Source of the DNA: an uncultured Alphaproteobacteria bacterium
GTDB taxonomy: Bacteria; Pseudomonadota; Alphaproteobacteria; UBA2966
Assembly (NCBI GenBank): GCA_958295725.1
Contig: OY282368.1
Coordinates: 3,258,365 to 3,322,364 of the forward strand
DNA: 64,000 nt
Direction: 5' to 3'
Shown here: piece by piece, positions 37,413 to 45,321 of the stretch
Layout of the letters: each line of letters opens with the position of its first letter
Position numbering within the stretch: position 1 is the first letter of the stretch
Program-made: the position numbers and the translations under genes
Notes under the pieces: model-generated
The model's database searches: none
Seen by the model: the letters and a program-made list of their open reading frames with translations, nothing else
What the model was told of the DNA's origin: nothing

Positions 37413-38399
37413 CTAAAATAGTCTTCCTTGGAAGCTAGTTTCAGGAACGGTCGTCGTCCCGAGACCAATATCTGATACATCGTTCTCAAATGGATGGCCG
37501 TTCTGCCATCCAGTTTTTCCTGTAGAGCGAAACCGTTCAAGACGTCGAATTGTTATCTCGGTGTAGATTGGATCAATATCCAATGTGAAACATTTTCGGT
37601 TGAGGATTTCAGATGCAATCAAGGTTGTTCCGGAGTGTGCAAAGAAATCGATCACTAAATCATTAGATGATGAGCTCGCTCGAAGAATTCTGTCAATACA
37701 CTTCAGCGGCTTTTGGGCATAGCAACCAGAAACATTTTCCTCCATTCGATAAAATACCTGTTGAATATCAATCCAAACATTTCCTGCTCTTATTGTATTT
37801 GAATGACTTCGTTCTAAATTTTCCGTTTTTCTCCCATTTATTTCCTTATAATATCCGCGAACTATCTTCGGAATATCTGTGTATTCGGCATCAACATGGA
37901 AGGTAGGATTCCCCTTAACATAATAAAGTAACTCCTGACGAATCGCCATCCAGTTCTTTTGAGTTCCGTATCCACGCTGGTTCCTCATGGTGATCAGACT
38001 TCGTGGGCGAAACGATTGATCTCGCATCATGAGAACAAAGTCAGGCAGTGGCTGAAAGCCATTATTCTGATCAGCGCCAATCCAAATATATAAAGAGGAA
38101 TCAGAAGCCAGAACAGCGTGTGTGTGAGACACCCACGCTTGACACCACTTGATAAATTCCACTATCGACTTTCTTTCAAATGCCCCAAGATTGTATGGTG
38201 GATCGTGAATTGCCAGCCGTGCCCATTCTCCAGACATAATGCTATCTATATCCCTCAGGTTGGATGCGTCGAGACACCCGACACGATGACCACGTATTCT
38301 GTCAACCCAAATGTCCCCTGCCCGAAGACGGCAGTACGGCAGCAATTTTCTTCTCAATTCCGGCGATCTGTCCAGTCTGGGGAGAGGATTATTCTTCAT
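37413..38399 (-). CDS. DNA methyltransferase (beta-class N6-adenine/N4-cytosine)
   Basis: A 328-residue DNA methyltransferase. The catalytic motif DPPYNLG lies at residues 66-72 and the SAM-binding motif VIDFFAHSGTTLIA near 249-262; motif IV before motif I defines the beta class. DPPY indicates methylation of an exocyclic amino group (N6-A or N4-C). ATG 38399 (MKNNPLPRL) is preferred with AGGA upstream; a TTG at 38438 is an alternative. The base composition is low-GC. With the downstream nuclease it forms a type II R-M pair, methyltransferase first. Confidence 0.93.
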   Translation of the reverse strand: MKNNPLPRLDRSPELRRKLLPYCRLRAGDIWVDRIRGHRVGCLDASNLRDIDSIMSGEWARLAIHDPPYNLGAFERKSIVEFIKWCQAWVSHTHAVLASDSSLYIWIGADQNNGFQPLPDFVLMMRDQSFRPRSLITMRNQRGYGTQKNWMAIRQELLYYVKGNPTFHVDAEYTDIPKIVRGYYKEINGRKTENLERSHSNTIRAGNVWIDIQQVFYRMEENVSGCYAQKPLKCIDRILRASSSSNDLVIDFFAHSGTTLIASEILNRKCFTLDIDPIYTEITIRRLERFRSTGKTGWQNGHPFENDVSDIGLGTTTVPETSFQGRLF

Positions 38400-38612
38400 G
38401 TTACTGAATCCTGCTATTGTCACATTAGAGATAATCAATTCGTACCCGTGGTTTGCTCAAGGTGACGCATCAGTCCATGTATCGGTGAGAGAAGAAGGTA
38501 TTTCCCACAGTCGATAACTATCCACGGCAAGGAGTATTGCGATACCACGACAAGCCGCTGATAATCGAAAGTTTACCAACGGCCTCCAGGGTCGTAAAGG
38601 TCGCACCCGCCG
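38400..38612. other. Upstream region of the R-M operon
   Basis: About 210 bases, AT-rich on the right side of the methyltransferase start, becoming GC-rich near 38585 where permease-linked sequence resumes. It should hold the R-M promoter. I see no convincing controller-protein gene or palindromic C-box. The shared sequence with the duplicated permease tail begins near 38607. Confidence 0.5.
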
Positions 38613-41195
38613 TCATTCTGCCCTGAGAACGGCCATGACGTTTTCCCCGAGGGCCTTCCACGTGCCGGCGAAACCGAGCAGAATCGTCACGGCGATACCG
38701 GCAGCGACGGTGAGAACGACCGCGAACGGATCGAACGCCCAGTCGCCTTCCATGACGAAGCGCATCACGGCGTAGCTCGCGGCGGTCCCCGCGACCGCGG
38801 CAAGCACGGCCGTTACGGCTCCGAGCATGGCGTACTCGATGACGAAAGCCCGCATGACGTCGGCCCGCGTGGCGCCGAGGACCTTGAGGATAACGGCGTC
38901 GTAGACGCGGCGGCGATATCCGGCGGCGACGGCGCCGGCGAGGACGAGGAGCCCCGCGGCGACGGTGACGCTGGCGCTGGCCCTGACCGCCGTGGCGATA
39001 CGCGAGAACACGTCGGCGATCGTCTCCAGTACGTCGCGAATGCGGACTGCGGAGACGTTGGCGAACCGGTCGGTCACCGCGCGATGGAGCCGGTCCTCCG
39101 CTTCCGGAGTGACGCCGACGGCGGCGACATGGGTCTGCGGCGCGTCTTCAAGCGCGCCGGGGGCGAAGATCGTCGCGAACTCCGCCCGGATACGACTCCA
39201 GTCGATGGCGCGCAGGTTATGGATCTCGGCTGTGACGCGGCGACCCAGAATGTTGAAGGTCAAAGTGTCGCCGACACCGATGCCGAGTTCTTCCGCGATA
39301 TCGGCATCCAGCGAGATGGCTGGTGGACCCGAGTATCCTTCGGGCCACCAAGCGCCCGCGACGATGTCCGCACCCTCGGGCGGCGTCGCCGCGTACGTGA
39401 GGCCCCGTTCGCCATTCACGAACCAGGACGCCTGCGGGTCGTAGGTGGCCTCGTCCACCGGCGTACCGTCGATCAGCGCCAGCCGTCCCCGCAGATTGGG
39501 CATGCGCTGAAGCAGATCCGCGCCATCGGTGCGCGCGACGATATCCTCGAACGGTCGCACCTGGTCCGGCTGGATATCGATGAAGAAGAACGACGGCGCC
39601 CGCTCCGGGATGTGATCCGCGATCTGACGGGAGAGGCTGGTATCGAGCAACGCCACGGTGACCATGACCGACAGGCCGGTACCGATCGACACGACGACGC
39701 CGGCCGTTGGCGCGCCGGGTCGCGTCAGGCTGGAGAGCGCCAGCCGCCAGGTCGGCGACTGTGGCCGCTTCAACCTCGCGGCCCCGGCGACGATCAGCTT
39801 CGCCACGATCCAGAACGCGACCAGCAAGGCCGCCGCGCCGGCGATGAACCAGCGCGCGACCAGAAGATACGCCGTCGTCGACAGTGCCAGTCCGACCAGG
39901 ACCACGAGCGCGAGCGCCGTGGCCCACACGTAACGCATCGGGGGAATGCGCCGCGCGGGCGCGACGATGTCCCGGAACAGGCCTGCGGCCGGCACGCCGC
40001 GCGCCCGTGACAGAGGCCACAGGGTGAAGACGGTCGTGGTCAGTATTCCGAATGCCGTGGCGACGACGAGGGGCGTGGGATACAGGCCCGTCACGGGGGA
40101 TACGGGAAGGGAGGCGCCGGTCAGCGAGGCCACCAGGACCACCGTCCCACCGCCCAGCCCGAGCCCGAGTGCGATACCCAGGAGCGCCAGGACGCCCACT
40201 TCGAGGAAGTAGGTCCGGAAGACGACATCCGACGTGGCGCCGAGACACTTGAGCGTGGCGATGGTCTCCATCCGACCCGCGAGATGGCTCGCCACCGCAT
40301 TGGCGATCCCGACACCGCCGATCACCAGGGCCGTCAGGCCGACAAGCGTCAAGAACATGCCGAGGCGATTGACGAACCTCTTGACCGAGGGTTGCGCGTC
40401 GTCGAGGTCGTACACGCGCCACGCCGCGTCGGGAAAGGCCGAGTCGAGTTTCTCGACCCACGATCCCACCGTCTCCGCGGGCGGAAGGCGCACGCGATAT
40501 TTGTGCCGCAACATGCTGCCGGGACGGACGAGACCCGTGGCATCGAACGTTTCGTTCGTCACCATGAGGCGGGGTCCGAGCGTGAAGGCGCCCGACACGC
40601 GGTCGGGTTCGCGAACGATCGTCGCGCGAACCTCGATTTCCGTGTCTCCGACCTGCAGGCGATCTCCGACGGCGAGACCGATACGGGAAAGCAACGTCTT
40701 CTCCGCCACGGCACCCGGCGCGCCGTCGCGAGTCTCCAACGCCTCCGCGAGGGAGATGAACGGCGACAGCGTGACCGAGCCGTAGAGCGGATAGGCCGGA
40801 TCGACCCCCTTGAATTCCACCAATGTCCGCGCGGGCGACGCTGTCGCGTAGGCCATGGCGCGCATTTCACGGACGATGATCAGCGTTTCGCTGTTGTCCT
40901 TCAGCCAGGCCAGTTGATCTCCCGTAGCGCCGTGAGCGGCGACGCGGATTTCCACATCCGCGCCCAACAGCGCCCGGGCGTTCCCGGCCAGCCCGGCGCG
41001 GAATGCTTCGGCCAGGGAACCCACGCCCGAAATGGCGGCGACGCCGAGGACGATACAGGCCAGGAAAATACGAAAGCCCCTTGTTCCGCCTCTGAGCTCG
41101 CGGCGCGCCAGACGCCACGCGATGAGCCATTCGGCAAGCTGCGGGCCGGGGGTGGAAACGCCGACGGGCCGAGAACCCGCTTGCGGGAAGCTCAT
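38613..41195 (-). CDS. FtsX-like ABC transporter permease (YbbP-type)
   Basis: An 860-residue inner-membrane protein with two FtsX/MacB-like domains. A first helix (FRIFLACIVLGVAAISGVGS) is followed by a large periplasmic domain, then FLTLVGLTALVIGGVGIANAV and more helices, and a second such half ending with VLTVAAGIAVTILLGFAGTW. This is the YbbP layout, thought to work with a YbbA-type ATPase in envelope lipid or lysophospholipid handling. ATG 41195 overlaps the ATPase stop (ATGA). Its last ~70 codons are duplicated as a decayed copy beyond the R-M module. Confidence 0.92.
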   Translation of the reverse strand: MSFPQAGSRPVGVSTPGPQLAEWLIAWRLARRELRGGTRGFRIFLACIVLGVAAISGVGSLAEAFRAGLAGNARALLGADVEIRVAAHGATGDQLAWLKDNSETLIIVREMRAMAYATASPARTLVEFKGVDPAYPLYGSVTLSPFISLAEALETRDGAPGAVAEKTLLSRIGLAVGDRLQVGDTEIEVRATIVREPDRVSGAFTLGPRLMVTNETFDATGLVRPGSMLRHKYRVRLPPAETVGSWVEKLDSAFPDAAWRVYDLDDAQPSVKRFVNRLGMFLTLVGLTALVIGGVGIANAVASHLAGRMETIATLKCLGATSDVVFRTYFLEVGVLALLGIALGLGLGGGTVVLVASLTGASLPVSPVTGLYPTPLVVATAFGILTTTVFTLWPLSRARGVPAAGLFRDIVAPARRIPPMRYVWATALALVVLVGLALSTTAYLLVARWFIAGAAALLVAFWIVAKLIVAGAARLKRPQSPTWRLALSSLTRPGAPTAGVVVSIGTGLSVMVTVALLDTSLSRQIADHIPERAPSFFFIDIQPDQVRPFEDIVARTDGADLLQRMPNLRGRLALIDGTPVDEATYDPQASWFVNGERGLTYAATPPEGADIVAGAWWPEGYSGPPAISLDADIAEELGIGVGDTLTFNILGRRVTAEIHNLRAIDWSRIRAEFATIFAPGALEDAPQTHVAAVGVTPEAEDRLHRAVTDRFANVSAVRIRDVLETIADVFSRIATAVRASASVTVAAGLLVLAGAVAAGYRRRVYDAVILKVLGATRADVMRAFVIEYAMLGAVTAVLAAVAGTAASYAVMRFVMEGDWAFDPFAVVLTVAAGIAVTILLGFAGTWKALGENVMAVLRAE

Positions 41196-41911
41196 CGAAG
41201 TTCCCCGGAGGTCGCCGCGGCGGGCGCGGCATCCGTGGGCCGGGCTATGCGCCCGTCGTTCAGGTGCACGACGCGGTCGCACCTGTCGGCCACCGCGGAG
41301 TCGTGGGTGATGAGCACCAGGGTCGTGTCCTCACGCGCCCTGATCTCGAACATCAGATCGATAATCTGGGACCCGGTGACCGTGTCGAGATTACCGGTGG
41401 GCTCGTCGGCCAGGACTAAAGCCGGGCCCGTGGCGAACGCGCGCGCCAGGGCCACGCGCTGCTGTTCGCCGCCGGAGAGTTGCGCCGGGTAATGGTCGAC
41501 ACGGCCGTCCAGTCCAACGGCGGCCAGACCCGCGCGGGCCCGGTCGAATGCGTCCGAAAAACCGGACAGCTCCATCGGCACGGCGACGTTCTCCAGAGCC
41601 GTCATCGCCGGGATGAGGTGAAACGACTGAAACACGATACCCACGTGGCGGCGGCGGAACAGAGCCAGCGCATCTTCGCTCAGTCCGGCGAATTCGGTGC
41701 CGGCGACCACAACCCGGCCGGCACTGACCCTTTCCAGTCCGGCGATCACCGCAAGCATGGTCGACTTTCCGGATCCCGACGGTCCGACCACGCCGACGGA
41801 TTCTCCCGTGTCGATGGCAAGGTCGATACCACGCAGGATGTTGACCTCGCCCGCCCGACTTTTCAGAGTGAGGTGCACGTTTTCCAGAACGACCATCGGT
41901 CGCGAAGGCAT
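41192..41911 (-). CDS. ABC transporter ATP-binding protein (YbbA-type)
   Basis: A 239-residue MacB/LolD-type ATPase with Walker A GPSGSGKST, signature LSGGEQQRVALARA and Walker B ALVLADEPTGNLD. It is coupled to the permease gene by ATGA overlap. ATG 41911 (MPSRPMVVLENVHLTL) is chosen; ATG 41944 is possible. It is divergent from the esterase gene, the same ybbA-tesA divergent arrangement known from enterobacteria. Confidence 0.94.
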   Translation of the reverse strand: MPSRPMVVLENVHLTLKSRAGEVNILRGIDLAIDTGESVGVVGPSGSGKSTMLAVIAGLERVSAGRVVVAGTEFAGLSEDALALFRRRHVGIVFQSFHLIPAMTALENVAVPMELSGFSDAFDRARAGLAAVGLDGRVDHYPAQLSGGEQQRVALARAFATGPALVLADEPTGNLDTVTGSQIIDLMFEIRAREDTTLVLITHDSAVADRCDRVVHLNDGRIARPTDAAPAAATSGELR

Positions 41912-41960
41912 GGTTGAACGATCGAGGACGACGCGGGCGGACATGTTAAGGCGATGTCGA

Positions 41961-42647
41961 ATGGTCTCGATGGGATCGCGCGGGGCGCCCGGGCGGCGCG
42001 CGCGCCTCTACCATATAGGTCGCATTTCGACCTTCGCCATCCTTGCCGCGTGTCTCGTGCCCGGAATCGGTGTCCGTTCACTGTCGGCGGACCCGGAGTT
42101 CGTCATCGTGGCGTTGGGCGACAGTCTGACGGCCGGATATGGTCTTGTGGCCGCGGACGCCTTTCCGGTCCGGCTGGAATCCGCGTTGCGCAAGGCGGGA
42201 AAGCGCGTCCGCGTGATCGACGCCGGCGTGTCCGGCGATACCACGGCCGGCGGCCGTGCGAGGCTGGACCGGGTTTTAGCCGACGAGCCCGATGCCGCGA
42301 TCGTCCAGCTTGGCGCCAACGATGCGCTGCGCGGGATCGATCCCGAAGAGACGTCGGGAAATCTCGCGGCCATTCTCCAGGTCCTGAAGAAGCGCGGCAT
42401 TCACGTGTTACTCGCCGGCATGTTGGCGCCGCCGAATCTTGGCGATCGCTACGCCAAGGCCTTCAACGCCATCTATCCGGCACTTGCGGCGACACACGAC
42501 GTGTTGCTGTATCCGTTCTTTCTCGACGGTGTCGCGGCGAATCCGGGGCTCAATCAAGCGGATGGCGTTCATCCGACCGCCGAGGGAGTTGAACGTATCG
42601 TGAAGGGGATATTCCCCTACGTCATCCGCGTCATCGACACTGAATAA
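41961..42647 (+). CDS. Arylesterase / TesA-like GDSL lysophospholipase
   Basis: A 228-residue secreted GDSL hydrolase. The N-terminal region RISTFAILAACLVPGIGVRSLSA predicts a signal peptide, so it is periplasmic. The catalytic serine is in ALGDSLTAGYGL, followed by the GVSGDTT block, GANDALRG, and the Asp-His pair in QADGVHPT. TesA-type enzymes hydrolyse lysophospholipids and acyl-thioesters. ATG 41961 has AAGG upstream; in-frame ATGs at 41943 and 41970 are close alternatives. It is divergent from the YbbA-type ATPase. Confidence 0.93.
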   Translation: MVSMGSRGAPGRRARLYHIGRISTFAILAACLVPGIGVRSLSADPEFVIVALGDSLTAGYGLVAADAFPVRLESALRKAGKRVRVIDAGVSGDTTAGGRARLDRVLADEPDAAIVQLGANDALRGIDPEETSGNLAAILQVLKKRGIHVLLAGMLAPPNLGDRYAKAFNAIYPALAATHDVLLYPFFLDGVAANPGLNQADGVHPTAEGVERIVKGIFPYVIRVIDTE

Positions 42648-42650
42648 AGC

Positions 42651-43193
42651 ATGATCCGGCTGTTCGTCGCGATAAATCTGCCGGAGAGCGTGCGCGACCG
42701 GCTCGCCTCCCTGTGCGCCGGGTTACCCGGGGCGCGGTGGATCGAACCCCGGAACCTGCATCTGACGTTGCGCTTCATCGGCGAGGTCGAGGAACCGCGG
42801 TTTCCCGAAATCGTTTCCGTGCTGTCCGCGATCAGATCGCCCGCCTTCTCGCTCGTCATGGATGGAGTCGACTGTTTCGGCGATCGCCGTCGCGCCCGGG
42901 TTCTCTGGGCCGGCGTGCGACCGTGCGAGAGGCTGTTCGCCCTGCGGTCGAAAACCGAGATGGCTCTCGCGCGCGCGGGACTGGAGCCCGAAACCCGGAA
43001 ATTCCACCCGCACGTTACCCTGGCCCGGCTCGACGGCACGAAGTTCAACCGGCTGGCGAAGTATCTCGAGGCGTATGGCTCCTTCCTCACCGAAGAATTC
43101 CCGGTCGGAGAATTCGCGTTGTATTCCAGCTACTTGGGGCGCAACGGCGCCTCTTATACCCGGGAAGCCGGTTACTCCTTGATATCCGCCTGA
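42651..43193 (+). CDS. thpR: RNA 2',3'-cyclic phosphodiesterase (2H family)
   Basis: A 180-residue LigT/ThpR protein that opens 2',3'-cyclic phosphates on RNA ends. The two catalytic HxTx motifs are present as HLTLRFIG (residues ~40-47) and HVTLARL (~120). It starts at ATG 42651, 3 nt after the esterase stop, so it is likely cotranscribed with it. Length is typical. Confidence 0.94.
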   Translation: MIRLFVAINLPESVRDRLASLCAGLPGARWIEPRNLHLTLRFIGEVEEPRFPEIVSVLSAIRSPAFSLVMDGVDCFGDRRRARVLWAGVRPCERLFALRSKTEMALARAGLEPETRKFHPHVTLARLDGTKFNRLAKYLEAYGSFLTEEFPVGEFALYSSYLGRNGASYTREAGYSLISA

Positions 43194-43480
43194 TCCGTTT
43201 CGGGGTCGCCAATGCCCGGGCGGACCGGAAGCGCCGGGATTTCGAGATCCCCGATGACGATGTCGGTGGACCGGCCCCGCAGCAGCGGGCCCTCGCACCC
43301 GAGGACGAACAGGTTGTAACCGTCCCGCTTGATCCGGGCGCCAAACCGCAGGGCTTCGACAGCCTGCCCCTGTCCCAGAACACCGGCAAGCGGCTTCACG
43401 GCCGCTGTCATCCGGAACGGAAGTCCAGACAGGCGGCACCGCGTGTAGAGCGCGCCCTTGCTCAATGGCCGAGAGGCCAT
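43172..43480 (-). pseudogene. N-terminal stub of a Lon-like (LonB/COG1067) AAA protease gene
   Basis: From ATG 43480 the frame reads MASRPLSKGALYTRCRLSG then LPFRMTAAVKPLAGVLGQGQ and AVEALRFGARIKRDGYNLFVLG, matching the beginning of Lon-like AAA proteases up to the strand before the P-loop. Where Walker A (PPGTGK-like) should follow, it reads CEGPLLRGRS and ends after ~45 more residues, so the ATPase and protease domains are gone. The 3' end overlaps thpR. It is most simply a deletion remnant of a ~800-residue gene; expression as a short protein cannot be excluded. Confidence 0.7.
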
Positions 43481-43569
43481 GACATCAACCGGTTGGGGCG
43501 AGGTCAAAGCGCGCCGGGGCGGACGAAGCGTCGATTCATGGGGCCGCGGACATCTGACGTCACGGGACG

Positions 43570-43980
43570 TCAATCCTCGCGTTCGATCGCCTCCATGTCC
43601 GCGTCCGACAGTCCGAAATGGTGGCCGATTTCGTGAACCAATACGTTACGCACGATCGCCGCGAGGGATTCGCCCGTCTCGCACCAGTAATCGAGGATAG
43701 GGCGACGGTAGAGAAATACGATGTCGACGTCGGTCGGGGTATCGAGAATGCTTCGCTGATCGAGACTCACGCCACGGTAGAGACCGAGCAGATCGAACGC
43801 GTCGTTGACGCCCAGCTCCTCCATGGTTTCCGAATCGGGAAATTCCACGACCTGGAAAACGACGGCGCTCGTCAGCGCGCGAAATTCCTCGGGAAGCGAC
43901 TCGTAGATCGCGGCCGCCAACGCTTCGATATCTGCCGCGCTGGGCGGAGCGTCGACGGGGGGCGGGCCGTTCTGCCCCAT
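43570..43980 (-). CDS. Zincin-like metallopeptidase family protein
   Basis: A 136-residue protein with the zinc motif HExxH in LVHEIGHHFGLSDADM near its C terminus, matching the small 'metallopeptidase family' (formerly DUF1025) with a minimal zincin fold. The middle has LLGLYRGV and IFLYRRPILDYW. No signal peptide. ATG 43980 (MGQNGPPPVDA) is chosen because the upstream frame runs into the SDR gene on the same strand. Substrates unknown. Confidence 0.88.
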   Translation of the reverse strand: MGQNGPPPVDAPPSAADIEALAAAIYESLPEEFRALTSAVVFQVVEFPDSETMEELGVNDAFDLLGLYRGVSLDQRSILDTPTDVDIVFLYRRPILDYWCETGESLAAIVRNVLVHEIGHHFGLSDADMEAIERED

Positions 43981-44017
43981 TCGCGGATACGTCTCGCGCG
44001 GGGTGGGGCGAAACGCC

Positions 44018-44782
44018 CTATCTCGGCGCCATGCGCAACGCCCCGTCCAGCCGGACGACCTCGCCGTTGAGCATCCGATTCCCGCAGATGTAGAGGACCA
44101 TCGATGCGTACTCCTCCACGTCGCCGAGCCGGGACGGGAATGGGACACTCTCACCGAGCGCCTTCTGTGCCTCCTCCGGCAACGAGAACATCAGCGGCGT
44201 CGCGAACAGCCCCGGGGCGACGGTCATGACCCGAACGCCCCGTGGAGCGAACTCACGCGCGAGCGGCAGGGTGAGCGCGACGATACCACCCTTGGACGCC
44301 GCGTAGGCCGGCTGCCCGATCTGACCGTCGTAGGCCGCGACCGACGAGGTGTTCACGATCACTCCGCGCTCGCCGTCGTCGTTGACAGGGTCCTGTTCGA
44401 GCATGTCGGCGGCCGCGAGACGCGCGCAGTTGAAAGTCCCGATCAGGTTGATCTCGATAATCTTGCGGAAATCGTCAAGCGGAAGAGGCCCGCGGCGGCT
44501 GACGGCGCGGCCTGGCGGGCCGATGCCGGCGCAGTTGACGAGCACCCGGGCGGCGCCGTGCGCCTCCCGCGCGGACGCGACGGCGTCCCGCGCCACCTCG
44601 TCGCTCGCGACGTCGCATTCGATGCCCAACCCGCCAATCTCGGAGGCGACCGACTTGGCGGCCTCCGCGTTGACGTCGAAGATCGCGACCTTGGCGCCGG
44701 CCGCGGCGAGCGCGCGCGCCGTCGCGGCCCCGAGACCCGATGCACCGCCGGTCACGATGGCGGCCACTCCCTCGAGTTCCAT
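44018..44782 (-). CDS. SDR family, 3-hydroxyacyl-CoA dehydrogenase type II-like
   Basis: A 254-residue short-chain dehydrogenase resembling HSD17B10 / 3-hydroxy-2-methylbutyryl-CoA dehydrogenases. TGGASGLG at residues ~11-18, FDVN after strand two (NAD preference), NCAGIGPPGR, INLIGTFNCARLAA, catalytic YAASK. Members oxidise short branched 3-hydroxyacyl-CoAs in isoleucine or fatty-acid breakdown, fitting the nearby acetoacetyl-CoA ligase. It lies upstream of the zincin gene on the same strand. Confidence 0.9.
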   Translation of the reverse strand: MELEGVAAIVTGGASGLGAATARALAAAGAKVAIFDVNAEAAKSVASEIGGLGIECDVASDEVARDAVASAREAHGAARVLVNCAGIGPPGRAVSRRGPLPLDDFRKIIEINLIGTFNCARLAAADMLEQDPVNDDGERGVIVNTSSVAAYDGQIGQPAYAASKGGIVALTLPLAREFAPRGVRVMTVAPGLFATPLMFSLPEEAQKALGESVPFPSRLGDVEEYASMVLYICGNRMLNGEVVRLDGALRMAPR

Positions 44783-44847
44783 GGATCCTCCCCTCGTCCC
44801 CGATCGATGTCATCCATCGGCAAGCTGGTTTAGCAGATCACATTCCG

Positions 44848-45264
44848 ATGCGCGACAGGATGTCCGTTGCGGATCGCGTCACTCCTTCCTATATGCGAAG
44901 GATGTCGCCTTCCGATCATGGAGCCGATTCGATCGCCGAATCGAGAGGATTCTGGGACAAAGTCCGACGTACCCTGGGGCGCGTACCGTTCCTCGACGAA
45001 GCCGTCGCCGCCTATTATTGTGCTACGGATTCCAAGACCCCACGCCACGTCCAGGCGGTGCTGTTGGGGGCGCTCGGCTATTTCGTGGTTCCCGCCGACA
45101 TGATCCCGGATTTCATTGCCGGTCTCGGTTTCTCCGACGATGCGGCGGTTCTGGCGGCGGCCATCGGCGCCGTGCGCCGCTACGTCACGGACGATCACCG
45201 GGATCGAGCCCGCGGAGTCCTGGGGCGTCTCGCCGATACCGACGAGCCCGCGGACGACGTTTAG
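44848..45264 (+). CDS. YkvA family (DUF1232) membrane protein
   Basis: A protein of up to 138 residues with the YkvA signature: HVQAVLLGALGYFVVPADMIPDFIAGLGFSDD forms a hydrophobic helix followed by the conserved PxDxIPDF motif. Function unknown. The start is uncertain: ATGs at 44848, 44860, 44893 and 44902 are in frame and none has a strong ribosome-binding site. It is divergent from the SDR gene and 57 nt upstream of the acetoacetyl-CoA ligase gene. Confidence 0.85.
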   Translation: MRDRMSVADRVTPSYMRRMSPSDHGADSIAESRGFWDKVRRTLGRVPFLDEAVAAYYCATDSKTPRHVQAVLLGALGYFVVPADMIPDFIAGLGFSDDAAVLAAAIGAVRRYVTDDHRDRARGVLGRLADTDEPADDV

Positions 45265-45321
45265 ATTCGCCACCGGAACGTCGTTCGGACCGACCGAGGC
45301 TCGCGAGCGGGAGAAAACTCG

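Noticed and set aside
37667-37906. 79-codon plus-strand frame inside the methyltransferase gene
   Set aside because: Antisense to the conserved methyltransferase core; no ribosome-binding site or family resemblance.
38400-38612. Controller (C) protein gene upstream of the R-M pair
   Set aside because: No helix-turn-helix frame of suitable size on either strand.
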